64,000 nucleotides of DNA from Parasponia andersonii (taxonomy: Eukaryota > Streptophyta > Magnoliopsida > Rosales > Cannabaceae), in NCBI GenBank assembly GCA_002914805.1, contig JXTB01000403.1, positions 133,855-197,854 of the forward strand, read 5' to 3'. Positions 1 to 11,368 of this stretch are shown here, piece by piece. The notes beneath the pieces are model-generated. The model was given only the letters and a program-made list of their open reading frames with translations, was not told the origin of the DNA and made no database searches. Each line of letters opens with the position of its first letter. Position 1 is the stretch's first letter. A program made the translations under genes and the position numbers.

Positions 1-359
1 AGAGCCTCCATAAACTAGAGAGAAAAAGAAGAGTGTCTTCCTATTCTCTATAGAACAAACCCTTGCAATCTCATGTGTTGAGAAAATTGTAAGGACTTAA
101 AGTGTGAGTTTAAGAAATAGTACGCAACGCCCACACGTTCATCCAATTGTGCTTAAGGCCTGGATTGGAAGATCGTGGTTGAGAAGACAGTAAAACTAGG
201 ATCCGTTGATAAGCTACAAGAAGTATTAGATCTATTTTCTTTATATGTTCCTATTTGCTATGAATTAATACTATACACTCATATAGTCGATTGTTTTGAG
301 AAAATTTTTGAATATTTTTAGGTCAATCTTTCGCTGCGAAAATCGTTTTAAGTCTAACA
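1..359 (+). mobile_element. 3' end of an LTR, cut by the window edge
   Basis: The block ends in TCTAACA at 359, a typical LTR 3' end in CA. It reads like the R/U5 part of a plant copia-type LTR, with a CT-rich start, a run of G/A-rich text and the word CTTTCGCTGCGAAAA near the end. No primer binding site follows at 360, so this would be a 3' LTR or solo LTR. The partner end lies outside the window, so the call rests on resemblance alone. Confidence 0.4.
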
Positions 360-664
360 GCCGCCACAATAATTTTCCGAAACTTTATTGTTTTTTCTTT
401 ATTTCTGCTTCTTCTTAATTCCTCTCTTATTTCGTCACTCTAATATCATTTTTGAAAAAGATTTAACAAATGTCTCACAATATCTGGATGAAAAAATTTT
501 ATCTAACTTACCTTAAAGTTGTAAGGGTCTTACAAAAGAAACTATTTGGAGACTGGTGGTTCACATTGGTTCGAAGACCAAAATCCACGTGAATAATATT
601 CTTAGCGGCAAAATATTAAAAATGAAAATGTACATTTCTCAAAAATAATTAAAATGAATAACGT

Positions 665-706
<42 letters not shown>

Positions 707-1541
707 ACGTCAACTTAAAAAACGATAACATCTAGACATGCATATCTTCGTGAATGAATAGAAACGTCTTATTATTATTAAAACGATATATTTTAAAAAA
801 TCGGGGAAAAAAATTACAAACAGCGGAATCTTTTTTTTTTTTTTTCAGGGGAAACGGCAGAATCTGTTACAAACGATATTATCCTACAAATTAGATTGAT
901 TTTAATTCCAAAATTAAACAAACGACATTAGAAAAGAAAACGACAAATTTGTAGAAAGGATATGCTTACAACGACAACTACTTCAAAGTAAAATAATAAC
1001 TAAAGAAACGACCAAAAATAAATAAATAAATAAAACTGCATATTAGCCACAATAAATTAAAAGGGCGAAAATGAAAATCTTATTTCCTAAAACACAATAT
1101 GCTTTCTTTTCTTTTCTCTTTTAAGCAAACGACTGGATCTGATCATGAGACTTATCCTAAAGAGCAAAAAAACTAAAATAAATATGAAAACGGCAAAAAT
1201 TAGGGAAAAAATTATTAGCAAATTATTATTTTAGCCACAATTTTTGGTAGGTTCTGAACAAAATGTGTATAGCAGAGCCGACATTGTAATGTGCATCTGT
1301 TGTAATGCAGGCTTACCAATTTTAATTTCTTATTGACAAAATACTAATATAACAGCTTAATAAGAACTACAAGGACTGAAATCTGAAACACATTTACAAG
1401 TTCCAATTTTTACTTTTATTCTCTTAATAGGAACATAAGATACAAACACAAAAAATAGCTCAATGCTAACATCACGTATTTTTTTAGTACAAATTTTCTT
1501 ATGTCACAAGGAGTGAAAAACAAAAATATTTGTATGTAAAA
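360..1541. other. AT-rich intergenic stretch
   Basis: No supported gene is seen. It holds an (AT)n microsatellite at about 668-703, a poly-T tract near 831-845, and scattered A-rich text. A TTTATT word at 1415-1420 reads AATAAA on the minus strand and could be the polyadenylation signal of the gene that ends at 1542. Confidence 0.5.
668..703. repeat. (AT)n microsatellite
   Basis: An uninterrupted run of about 18 AT dinucleotides. It is a likely length polymorphism and has no coding role. Confidence 0.9.
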
Positions 1542-1874
1542 TCATCTAAAACCCATCCTCAGAGACTTGGAGCTAGTCACTTGTGCATGACCAGTTAAAC
1601 CCGGTGGAGCTTTCTTGGTCCGAGAACTATGATCAGAACCAGGATTGATCAATATTGACACTAAATCAGGGGAAGAGCGTGACTGAGCTAAGGATTCATT
1701 GTTGTTGAGGAGGTGGGTAATATCGGCCAAAGGCTTCCTCTCGAGCCTCCTTTTCTTGATTTTCTTGGAGAATTGGGCTCTCGAGAGAAATGGGCAGTTG
1801 TGTTTTTGTGAAGAGGGGGTCACATTCTCTTTGTTGTTGTTGGTACGGACGGAAAGAGGCTCAATGGGTTCCAT
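1542..1874 (-). CDS. Small KEN-box and D-box protein, probable APC/C-linked cell-cycle factor
   Basis: A single-exon frame of 110 residues that I cannot assign to a named family. Residues 15-17 are KEN, followed by V-T-P. Residues 46-54 read RKPLADITH, a good match to the D-box pattern RxxLxDI(T/G)N. A basic stretch at 38-47 (KKIKKRRLER) could be a nuclear signal. KEN and D-boxes are the degrons, or pseudosubstrate motifs, read by Cdc20/Cdh1 co-activators of the anaphase-promoting complex, so a role as APC/C substrate or inhibitor is inferred. The rest is low-complexity and Ser/Asn-rich, as expected of a disordered protein. The start is the first ATG after a CT-rich leader; a TATA box lies about 105 bases upstream, and the stop is TGA. 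Base composition is more GC-rich than its flanks. It is the only convincing host gene seen here. Confidence 0.7.
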   Translation of the reverse strand: MEPIEPLSVRTNNNKENVTPSSQKHNCPFLSRAQFSKKIKKRRLERKPLADITHLLNNNESLAQSRSSPDLVSILINPGSDHSSRTKKAPPGLTGHAQVTSSKSLRMGFR

Positions 1875-1978
1875 TGAGTGAGAGATATGAGAAATGGGGT
1901 AATGGAAATGGAGGAAGGAATGTGAAGAAAGGCAATGAAGAAACTTAGTGAGAAAGGAGAAGATGGGTTGAGCTTTAC

Positions 1979-1985
1979 TTTATAG
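1979..1985 (-). promoter_or_regulatory. TATA box of the KEN/D-box gene
   Basis: On the minus strand this reads ACTATAAAGT. It is followed toward the gene by a leader rich in C and T (TTCTCC, CTTTCTTC, CTTCCTCC) and then the ATG at 1874. Spacing to the ATG is about 105 bases, normal for a plant core promoter with a short 5' UTR. Confidence 0.6.
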
Positions 1986-2326
1986 TGTTAATGGTGCAAG
2001 TGGTTGTTCTTGTTTTTTGGGAGGGAATGGGAACTTTTCAGAAAAGGGGTAAAATGTTTGGTTTAGTTTTGTTTGTTTTTTGTTTTACACTTCGAAGTTT
2101 TTCAAAATTTGGGATTTGGGTTTTGTTGAATTTGTTTTGGTTTCGAATTTGGGAGGAGTAAAGTAGGAGGGAGAAGCGAGATTGGATTAGTTATTTTTGA
2201 AGCTGAAATTTTTTGACAAATTTGCCAAAAGAGGGAGAAGAAAGAGAGGGAATTTTTGCATTTTGAGAAATGGTGAAAGCATGACGACTTTGCAAATTGT
2301 TTTTTGTAAGGATTACTAAGAAAAAG

Positions 2327-2377
2327 TTGGCGGGGTTTGGACTTTGGTTTTTGTATTATTATAAGATGTTGGGCGGG
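2327..2377. promoter_or_regulatory. Two E2F-like words upstream of the KEN/D-box gene
   Basis: TTGGCGGG occurs at 2327-2334 and TTGGGCGGGG at 2369-2378. Both resemble the E2F core (TTTSSCGC or its reverse) and stand out in an AT-rich region. They lie about 350-400 bases before the TATA box of a gene with cell-cycle degrons, which makes E2F control plausible but untested. Confidence 0.35.
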
Positions 2378-2766
2378 GGAATGGAGTGAGCCTAAACGAA
2401 ATGATATGTCCTTTGGGAATTGGGATTGGCTCAATTTTTTGAAATTTTCTAATGTTTCTAGCTAGGCCTTCCTCAAAATAGACAAATCCAAGGCCTAATC
2501 CAATTCACACGTGAGAAAACTAGGTGGGTAACAAATTTTTCAAAGAGTATTATAAGGAACATCAATATTTTCTACTAAAAGCTTACTAAATATATTATAA
2601 CGTATCGTTCATTTCATCAACTACTTTTTTTACCACGTCATTTAAAGTCATGTGGTTGAAAATAATGCTATATCAATGGTGTAAATTTTTTTGTATAAAA
2701 TTTTGGTATTCCAATTTTTATCCTTTTTTAAATTGGTTTAAATAAATATTTATATTTTAAAAATTT

Positions 2767-3114
2767 GGTGAATTACAGAAAAAATACTTTCAAATTTAAG
2801 TGTTCTGTAATTTAAATCCTAAAGTTTAGACTCTAGTAACGAATTTTTGAAAATTAATATCCTAAATTAATTTTTTGACTAATTTTAATAGCGAAAAAAT
2901 AATAATATTTTCCATTAAAATAAGATTAGTCGATATTATTTTCCTTAATTTCGAGGATATTATTGTCTTTTATCAGTTAAAGTTATTTAAATAGTCAACA
3001 CAAAGTATTAATTTTTAGAAATTCTAAATTTTAGGATATTATTTTGTACAATCCAAACTTCAAGTTTTAAATTAGTGAACATCCAAACCTAAGGGTATTT
3101 TTTTGCAATTTACC
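2767..3114. mobile_element. MITE with long terminal inverted repeats
   Basis: The left end GGTGAATTACAGAAAAAATA is mirrored by the right end, which reads GGTAAATTGCAAAAAAATAC on the other strand. The similarity continues inward for about 60 bases with mismatches. Total length is about 348 bp with no coding frame. Flanking duplications are not clear, so the superfamily is open; the long TIR suggests a Mutator-like or similar element. Confidence 0.55.
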
Positions 3115-4745
3115 ATTAAAAGTTATAGTAAAATTTCTATTTTTTTTAAAGTTTTATTTATGAAATATGTTATTTTTATTTTTATTATTAAGTGAGTTTG
3201 ACATTTAGCTATAAACTTTTAAACTTGATCTTATACTAAGTTTTAGGCTAAAAAATGGTTAAATAATTAGTAAGCACTTTACCTATTACATTGAAAAATG
3301 AAGAAATTAAGCCATACACACCCTTTTTTGAAAAGAATTTAAAAAATATGGTGCGTCAGTTTTTTTCCAACTTCTATACTATTTTTAGAAAAAAACCAAC
3401 TTTTTAAATGGTTATTAGTTATCAGTTATAACCCATTCTTTTTCTTTTATTATTAATTTTTTCCCTCTCTTTTTAGTATTTTATTTTATTTTTTTTCTAT
3501 TTCTATTACTAGCTAAAATATTTTTCTTCTCTTCTTTATTTTCTATTTTAAATAATTTTGGTTACTAATTATTAGTGTTCAAAAAATAGTTATCAGTTAC
3601 TATTTTTTTAAAAAAATATTTTTCTAAAATTATTAGAAAAATGACTTTTTTTTTCTAAAAAATACAATACAAGAATTGAAAAAATACTGACCATCATATT
3701 TTGTATTTTTTTTATTTTGTACGTAAAAGTCTTTGAAACCCTTGAAACATTTACACTCATTCCCAGTACATATTTTTGTGCCTTATATTTCATGATTGTT
3801 TTTAGCTTATTTAAAAAATAACTACTTTTGTAAAGTGTACATTTTATGTGTAGAATATATGTGATATAAATTTATAATATAAATTTTTAAATATGATATG
3901 CATATACAATATTCATTTAACCTATGTCATATATTTTAAAATATGTACTGATTTTTAGGTATAATTTTTATTCATGTATTTCCTCTAAGAACGGATATTG
4001 GTGAAATAAAAAAATATATATATTTATGAAAATATACTTTAAGAAACGGGTATTTATGAACTTTTCCTAAGTAAATATCATTTTTTGTGGCTTCATTTAC
4101 CAGTAAATGTTTGTGTTGCTTATTTTAATGGTAAATGACCGAATATATCAATATTTGCATTTACTATATCAAATAATATATTAAATCCAATTTATATGTT
4201 AGGTACACCAGTTTTTACGCTAAGAAATTCAGTCTATGGGCTTATAGATTTATGACCAAATTTGGCTCAAAACTTAGTGTACGTCCAATACCCAAACTGT
4301 ATGGCTAAATGTCAACCTATTGTCCTACTGAATGTCCATTTTGAAGCCCAAAGCTACCGAAACCTAAATTCTTCCCACGCCACCCTCATAACATTGGAGG
4401 TCGAAGAGAGAGAGTGTGTTTTAACAAATAGTATAGACAGCTTCAACGTAATAGTAGAAAGAGAGAACGATTAGAACGATACAAAAAAAAAAAAAAAAAA
4501 AAAAACCCAAATTTTTAAAAAAAAAAAAAAAAAAAATAAATCAAACCAATACTCAATTTATTTTTTTTACTCCCTACTCCCAACTTAAAATTAGCAGTAT
4601 CCTTACTGTTAAAGTTAAAGAGAAGGTAAAGAAAATTCCCTTAGATTTTATACGAAGATGGAGACTTCTTATTAATCGATAAACTTCATATAGACGACCC
4701 TCAAACTTATGCAAGAATCTAAGTCACAAAAAACACACAAAGAAC

Positions 4746-4776
<31 letters not shown>

Positions 4777-6458
4777 GCTACTATAAAAGGATAAAATCAT
4801 AAAAGCACAGAAATCCCAAGCTTGTGATTTAAATAAGGTGAACATATTGCTATAAAATTAAAAGGGGTCATCTGCTTAACAAAATTTAAAATGTGAATAT
4901 CTAGCTTACTTTCTCTTCAGTTTATACATTGAATATATCATTTTTATATTTGGTGATTTTGCTATAGTTTTTGAAAAACAAATATTTGTTTTAAAGAGAC
5001 CTTAAATTTAGGTATTTGTTAATGTCAAGTGGTCTTGAGGAGACTCACGACATAAGAAACTTTTAACAAATTAGCGACATAGAAAATGTGTAGACGTAAA
5101 GGAAAATACACTAATTTTTGTCTATAATTATTTGGGAAATACTAAATAGGAAGAAAAGAAAAATTTAGCAAGATAGAGAGTGTTTAGATACATAGAAAAC
5201 TACGCAAAATTTTCTCTACAATCGTTTAGGAAATACTATATAGGAAGAAACAAAATAAGTGTATTTTCTACTATTTGGAATTGGTTTAAAATTAAAGCAA
5301 TAGAAATTAAATATATTATTCCAAAGTTAGTTTTTCCCTCTTACATTAGTATTTGTATTTTGTTCACTTTTTTAAATTGTAGGTTTAATTACTTTTTGCA
5401 AGGTTGATTCAGTGATTTAGAAGCTGAGAACGTTTACTCTGAATTTTCTCTCCAATTTGGGGTCTCTTACTCAATTTCTTTTCCACTCTCTCCTTTTCTT
5501 TTTCCTTCCTTTTTCTCTCATATCAAACATCAAACTTTCTTATTTCCTCTACTACTCTTTATTTCATCTTCCATTTCACCTCTACCAAATATACATGGTG
5601 TTAAAATCATGAACAAGATATTTATTTTGTTAAATAAATCAGTTGACATACCTAGAATATATTAACTCTATACCCCGGACTTCAAAAAAAAATAAAGAAA
5701 ATGGACATACTTTATAATCAAGTCTCCAAAAGGCACATCTCTAATTTCCCTTACATCTTCTTTTTTTTCCCGGTGAAAAGTCATATATGACTGCTAGAGT
5801 GCCACTTATCATTGAGATCTGTATGTTGGTATAATTTTTTTAAAAAAATTACATGTGATTTTCTTTAGATTTATGTGAAGGTTTTTTTCCCCCTTAAAAT
5901 AGGCCTTTAATTAGTTAATTCTTCTTTTTTCTTTTCTTTCGCTTAATTTATAGAGTTAAGAAAACTTGGGTTCATGTTTCACTGAAACGTTGATCGTTGA
6001 ATACATAATTATAGCATTTAAAGATACAATTTAAAAGCAGCTAACTTGTTTCATTAACATCTCCATCAGATAATCGACGTGGGTTGACGGTAAAAAGCAT
6101 GTGCGGTTCCAAATGAATTATCAATACATGATTAATGTACCAACCACTTAATCGATCGATAGTGTCCTGTTTGATTCAGCGAGTGTGAACTTCTAATCCC
6201 AAAAGATGCTTTTGTAGCCCACCCTAGCTATAGTATAGCTAGCTAAATTCTAGAACTTCACATAAAAATGTAAACTGCATGCCGTCTTTCTTACGGGGAA
6301 CTTTATAGACTTGACTTTGCCATGAGTGGTCTGATCGAATGCTTTATGAACTTTCTACTTTAAGAACCTTAAAGGCTGTTTTGTAGGTTATATATGTCTT
6401 AGGGTGACCATTACAAAAACGAACGTATTCACAAGTCGTATTCACAAGTTGAGAATCG
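3115..6458. other. Gene-free AT-rich region with homopolymer tracts
   Basis: Only short frames with no recognisable motif are present. Poly-A runs occur near 4482-4504, 4518-4534 and 4749-4770. Several short hairpin-like words are seen but no bounded element. Nothing supports a gene. Confidence 0.5.
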
Positions 6459-7033
6459 GGTGACAATTAGTGCCGATGGAATTTTATCAATTTAATAATC
6501 GTGTTAAAAATTATAATACGAACTTGAGCTGCTTATGAATAAGTTGACTCAACCCAACGAGTTATATAACTCGTTTATTTAAATAAGTCATATTCAAATT
6601 AAGTCAACTCGATACGATCTGTTAATTCGTTTAATCTAAATTAGTTAAAATATTTTTTTAATATATTTAATATAAATTTATACATATCTTATGACTTTAA
6701 AACACTTATATTTACCAAACATAAATTGAAATCGCATAAAATCTCAATATATGTGCATTATAAAGTCTTAAAAATTTTACTAATATTTTCAAATAGGTAT
6801 ACATGGGTCATAAACAGGTTGATTCGAATTTAACCTGTTTAATCAACGAGTCATTGCATGTCAATTTCATATTAGTGGGTTAACTGAACCCAAACGATTT
6901 AATAAATAGATTTATAGGTTCAATCTGATTTTGACCTGAACTAATTTAAAATAAATCCAAACCCACTAATTTTATGCGGGTTTCAAATCGTACAATTATG
7001 TCGTGTCATAAATTATTAGTTCTAGTTGAGATG
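6459..7033. repeat. Degenerate dispersed repeat
   Basis: The stretch opens with GGGTGACAATTAG and ends near TATGTCGTGTCATAAATTAT. It is built from words such as CGTTTAAT, GGGTTAAC and AACCCAAACG. By eye this resembles a common degenerate plant repeat made of CGTGT/ACCCGTTTAA words. A weaker relative lies at about 10390-10915. Boundaries and class are uncertain. Confidence 0.35.
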
Positions 7034-7591
7034 GATCGAATCCCAACATCACAACACATGTACACGTTGATATATGATTTGAACTTAAAGAAAACCACAC
7101 CTTTTTGTCCACTATTTAATTAAGTTATTAGACACCTTCGCTGCATGAATGCATATTGCAGTTTTTTGTTTAAAAAAATAAAGGAAAATCGAAATATATA
7201 TATATATATATATAAGAATATATAATAGCTCAAAAATTTCAGCTAGCTAATTGCCTACGCTAGTGTCTTATTGTGAGCTGAGTAGTATGTAAAGACACAT
7301 CGAGTCGCTTTGTGATACCGTAGAAGTACTAGATGTCAGTGCGTATATATACGTAGCAGAGAGAGAGCCTTTAGTCAGTTATGAATTTTACACGTAGTAA
7401 TTTGTAAGTATAGTCTAACTAGTTGGTATATGTCTCGACTCAAACTCCGGCCAATGGTAAGAGAATAATTTCACTAATGAAAATTCATTATTTATTTTAA
7501 AAAATTTAGAAACTTTAAATTTTTAGAAAAACGACAATTAGTTTCAAAACGACAGTTTCTAAATTAATTCAAATTATAAATCTCACAGTTT
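7034..7591. other. Intergenic, with a short TA microsatellite
   Basis: An (AT)n run lies at about 7195-7215. No gene or bounded repeat was recognised in the rest. Confidence 0.5.
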
Positions 7592-9731
7592 TGTGATCAC
7601 CATTAGAAATAACTTGTTAATGAAATTTATTATAAATAAACCAAACATCATTATTAGTAGTCTTACAATTCAGCATAGTAATTATACAGACTGAGTTCGT
7701 GTAACAAGCTCTATAATTATTTAATACAAGCTAAGAAAATAAACAATACTATCTTATATACTTACTAATAAGTAAAGAGAAAAGCTGCTCCTTACTAATC
7801 TACACCTGAGTTTCCAAAATCACCCTCAGTACTTCCTAATATGGAGAATAATGAGAGTGAACATGAAATACCCAATAGGATACCCAATTACCTTTTCTGG
7901 GAAAACGTTCATTTATAAATGCATTATATGGTTAGTTAATCTAAAAAAAAATTCACAATATACCAAATCAAATGCGAGTTGAAATCATCAGCAGATATCA
8001 TATTCAAAACCAATAAAGAGAAATCAAATAAATAATTCATAGTGCACATATCATAATTCAAACAATCCCATAAGCTCACATCCTTTCATCATGAAATAGA
8101 GTAGCTCGTATTACATATACTGAGTACTCTCTGTAATCTCATAAAACCGGAGGGACACCTATGTGCCTAATCCTACTGAACCAGAGGGGCAACTGAATGC
8201 TTACACCTACTGAATAGGAGTAATTAGAAAAATCTCACGTGGGTTTACAGGCTCTCACCAAGGGTAGGAACAATGGCCTCCCACTAAATACTGTGATACC
8301 TATGATGGATCTCATGTATGATCCTATGGTATATGCAATACGATGAGTAGTATAAATAACCATGCAATAACAATCTTGACATGCTCTGATTTTTAAATAA
8401 AATCTTTTTTGTACTTTAAATACTTTACAGTACAATTCTTTTGATTTAATCAAATCCCAAATATAAAACTTGTACCAAATTATACGTAAAAATATCCAGA
8501 GTAGTCCATAATGTTTCACAAATTTACAGTTCGCTAAAATAGTTATTTAAACAATTTAATTTAATAAAATCACGAAATTTCACTTTTTACAATAAATTCT
8601 AATTTATTGTAAAATAATAGAAAACAAGACAATTGAATCCCTTACCTCAAAAAGTAGTTATACTAAGTTAACGACGTTAGAAAAGTCTTCAGTTGGTCCC
8701 CTGGTTGCTCAAATAGTCATTTCTAGATTCCGACATATTCACTTGAAAAAATGAATTTCGAAACGGAGCCTCAGATTGGTAAAGGAGGTTACCACTAAAT
8801 TAAGAGCACCTAAAAAGGTTGCGTTAGACATATAGTTTATAAAAAAACGAGTCTCAGTGCGGGACCGGCCTGTAACACGTAAAACGGTGTAATTTTGTGC
8901 CACAAAATTCTAATTTTCATTTCACAATGACACATGGTGATATTTTATATCAAAATTTATGTCTTGACTTAACTGAGTCCAAATTCTAAGTCAGCACTCA
9001 ATTTTGAGGTCCCTAGCATTAGTTACACTAAAAAATCTGAGAATTACAATAATACCATATTTTTGAACTATTTAGAAAAAAAAACCTCTTTTTCTAATTA
9101 CTATTTATTACACTTATGGTTACTGTTTTTACTTCTATCAAACGTAATTATTCATGATTTTTAACTCTCTTTCATTTCATATATTTACCTTGGGTTAATA
9201 AATTACTTAACCAAAGAAATTATGTAAATATCACTCTTTTTACATAGTTGGTAAAAATGATAAAAGCTTACCAGAAATGAATTTTAGTGTGCAACAACTT
9301 AGAGGTGGTCGATGATAATAAGACGAGATGCTATTTGTTGAAGGTATCAAAAACAGAGATTGGACGCCAGAAAACCTCGTTGGAGGTGGAATTTTCGTCG
9401 GGCCGATACGGCATCGTTCGACTTCAAAATAGGGCAGAACTGGTAGCATTGGCTTCGTTGCAGAAGCTCTTCGACGCGGGTTGGCACCTGGGCCCAACAA
9501 CGGCAGCACGTAGTGACAGCGCACTTCGGCAAATCGGGTGTTTTTCTCTTTTTTCTCTCTTCCTCAATCCCCTCTTTACTAGAAATTTGAATTGGAGAGG
9601 CCTGGGCAAAATATGTATTAAAATAATCTAGATATTTTTATTATTTTAATCCAGAAATCCAAAATTACAACGATACCACTCAACGGAAAAAGTCCAAATT
9701 ACCCCCTTAAAATTCCCAGATTTTGTGTACA
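7592..9731 (-). mobile_element. Solo-LTR-like block of a Ty3/gypsy family (minus orientation)
   Basis: It begins TGTGATCACC and ends TTTTGTGTACA, fitting TG...CA. The block at 11369-13638, read on its opposite strand, begins TGTCATCACC, so the two are related. A shared inner block (GCTCT/GAGC followed by ACC..AAAA..GTTAGACATATA at about 8770-8840) also matches the chromovirus LTRs near 30930-31010 and 37370-37445. Length is about 2.14 kb, like those LTRs. Short frames at 9240-9631 lie inside and are not taken as genes. No matching 5-bp duplication was found, so it could be truncated. Confidence 0.5.
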
Positions 9732-10389
9732 TAAACGATACAAAAGGCTTTGCGTTAATGAAGTACATATAGTACAAATAGAACATCATCAAAGACTCAA
9801 AGTGCCGATTTGGTTCTACTTCCTTTTAGAACGAGGTTGTTGAATGAATCGATCAGTCCGTCTTGGATCTGTATATATAGAGCTAAAACTGTTATTTATG
9901 CACTAATTAAAAGTCCGTGTCGAAAAGTTGAAATATATGCAATTCATTTTAGTTGCATTGAATGACTTTATTTTCCGATTAATCTCATATCTCTAACTTC
10001 TCACTTTCAATTAATTAGACTTTTGTTGCCGTGTGGCACTGGCCGGTAATAGGTCGGCAACCCTATTCAACCTATCACATCATACATATGTGTAGGTTCT
10101 TGTGATTATGCTATCAATGATTTTTTTTTTCTTCTTTTAACTGCGAGAGTTAGGATTGCAACCCAATTTCTCTAACTAATCTTATGTTGAAATGTCAGCA
10201 AGATTGATTTGATTAGCTGTAAGTGTGAGGATGTTCGTGTATATATATACTCGCAGTATTATATTGATCATTTAACTAGCTTGTCTCAAAGATATTATTT
10301 TCACTTTATTGAGAGCAATTAGACAGAATTTTTTTAAGAGAGTTGGGAAATTTTATTTTTGTACTATTGCGAGGCTTCAATGGAAAGTA
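9732..10389. other. Spacer between two opposed LTR-like blocks
   Basis: AT-rich text with no gene or clear repeat recognised. Confidence 0.45.
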
Positions 10390-10915
10390 GAGTTGACAAT
10401 TTTTTAAATAAAACAATGATACAACTCGAAATGGATAAAAAAAAATGGGTTTAGCTGATACGTTATAATTTTGTTACCACGTATAACCAGGATAATAAAT
10501 AAGTTGATTTCATATCAATCTAGTTAATCTAGAAAAGACTCATGTAAATATATTCAATTAAATAAATTATTTTTGTGTTAACACAATACAACACAAATAT
10601 GATATATTAATTAACATTTTAATGTTTTAAATGTGATTTTGATTAATTATATATATATTTACATGTGTTTATTTTAATCAATCAATGCATAATCATGTTA
10701 AACATGAGTAAATTAAACGTATTAATATTAGGTGATTGGGACAAATTGGTCATAATCAAATATAATAAATTTATTAAATGGATTACAAGTCTTGTGTCGT
10801 ATTATAAGTACATATTAATCATATGTCGTGTTTGGATTTATATATTTTTGCATATTTATTAATCGAGCCGTATTCAGATTAACGTGTTACACAATTATAT
10901 GAATTTGCAGCCAAA
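10390..10915. repeat. Degenerate dispersed repeat, distant relative of 6459-7033
   Basis: It has AGTTGACAATTTTTTAAAT near its start, words such as TTGTGTTAACACAATACAAC inside, and ends with AACGTGTTACACAATTATAT. It shares the style and order of words with the earlier block but is strongly decayed. The frame at 10665-10862 is AT-biased and meaningless. Confidence 0.3.
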
Positions 10916-11368
10916 AAAAGCTTGTAGAGAGAATCAAACTATGTGTGATTGTGAGTGTTGAAGGTGTATTCATTTATGGTTGATAGTGAATTCGACTATT
11001 ACCTTGGATCTATGTAGAGTTTCCTTTAATTAAAATACTAGAACAAGTATCTTCGGTGCTCATTTTGTTTCTATTATCGTTTTTTTGCTGTTCTTGAATG
11101 CGATTTATCTGAAACCAACAGGTTAATAATACTATTAGTTGTAATCAAATTTATTATACTTATTAATTTGTGTTAGGCACATGTGTAATTACAAACGAAC
11201 AAGTGCAGCCATAAGTTGTTTTTGCTAAACATCAAACCATACGTTTATTAGTTTCTTATCAATCAATGAGAACGAACATGCCGTTAAACGAATATTGAAA
11301 CAACTTATAGTGAAATTTGTTCGTTATTTTTGTTTGATAGAAGCAACAAGGGCATAAACGACCTGTTT

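Noticed and set aside
1699..1881. Plus-strand frame over the KEN/D-box gene
   Set aside because: It is the antisense shadow of a better frame that has motifs and a promoter.
2102..2434. 110-residue minus-strand frame upstream of the KEN/D-box gene
   Set aside because: It is Ser/Lys/Gln-rich low-complexity text without motifs and overlaps the likely promoter region with its E2F-like words.
4262..4474. 70-residue plus-strand frame
   Set aside because: No motif, no promoter, followed at once by poly-A tracts. It might be part of a retroposed transcript, but no partner sequence is seen.
9240..9631. Overlapping frames on both strands near 9.4 kb
   Set aside because: They lie in the GC-richer part of a solo-LTR-like block; the chromovirus LTRs also carry a GC-rich block near one end without a conserved protein.
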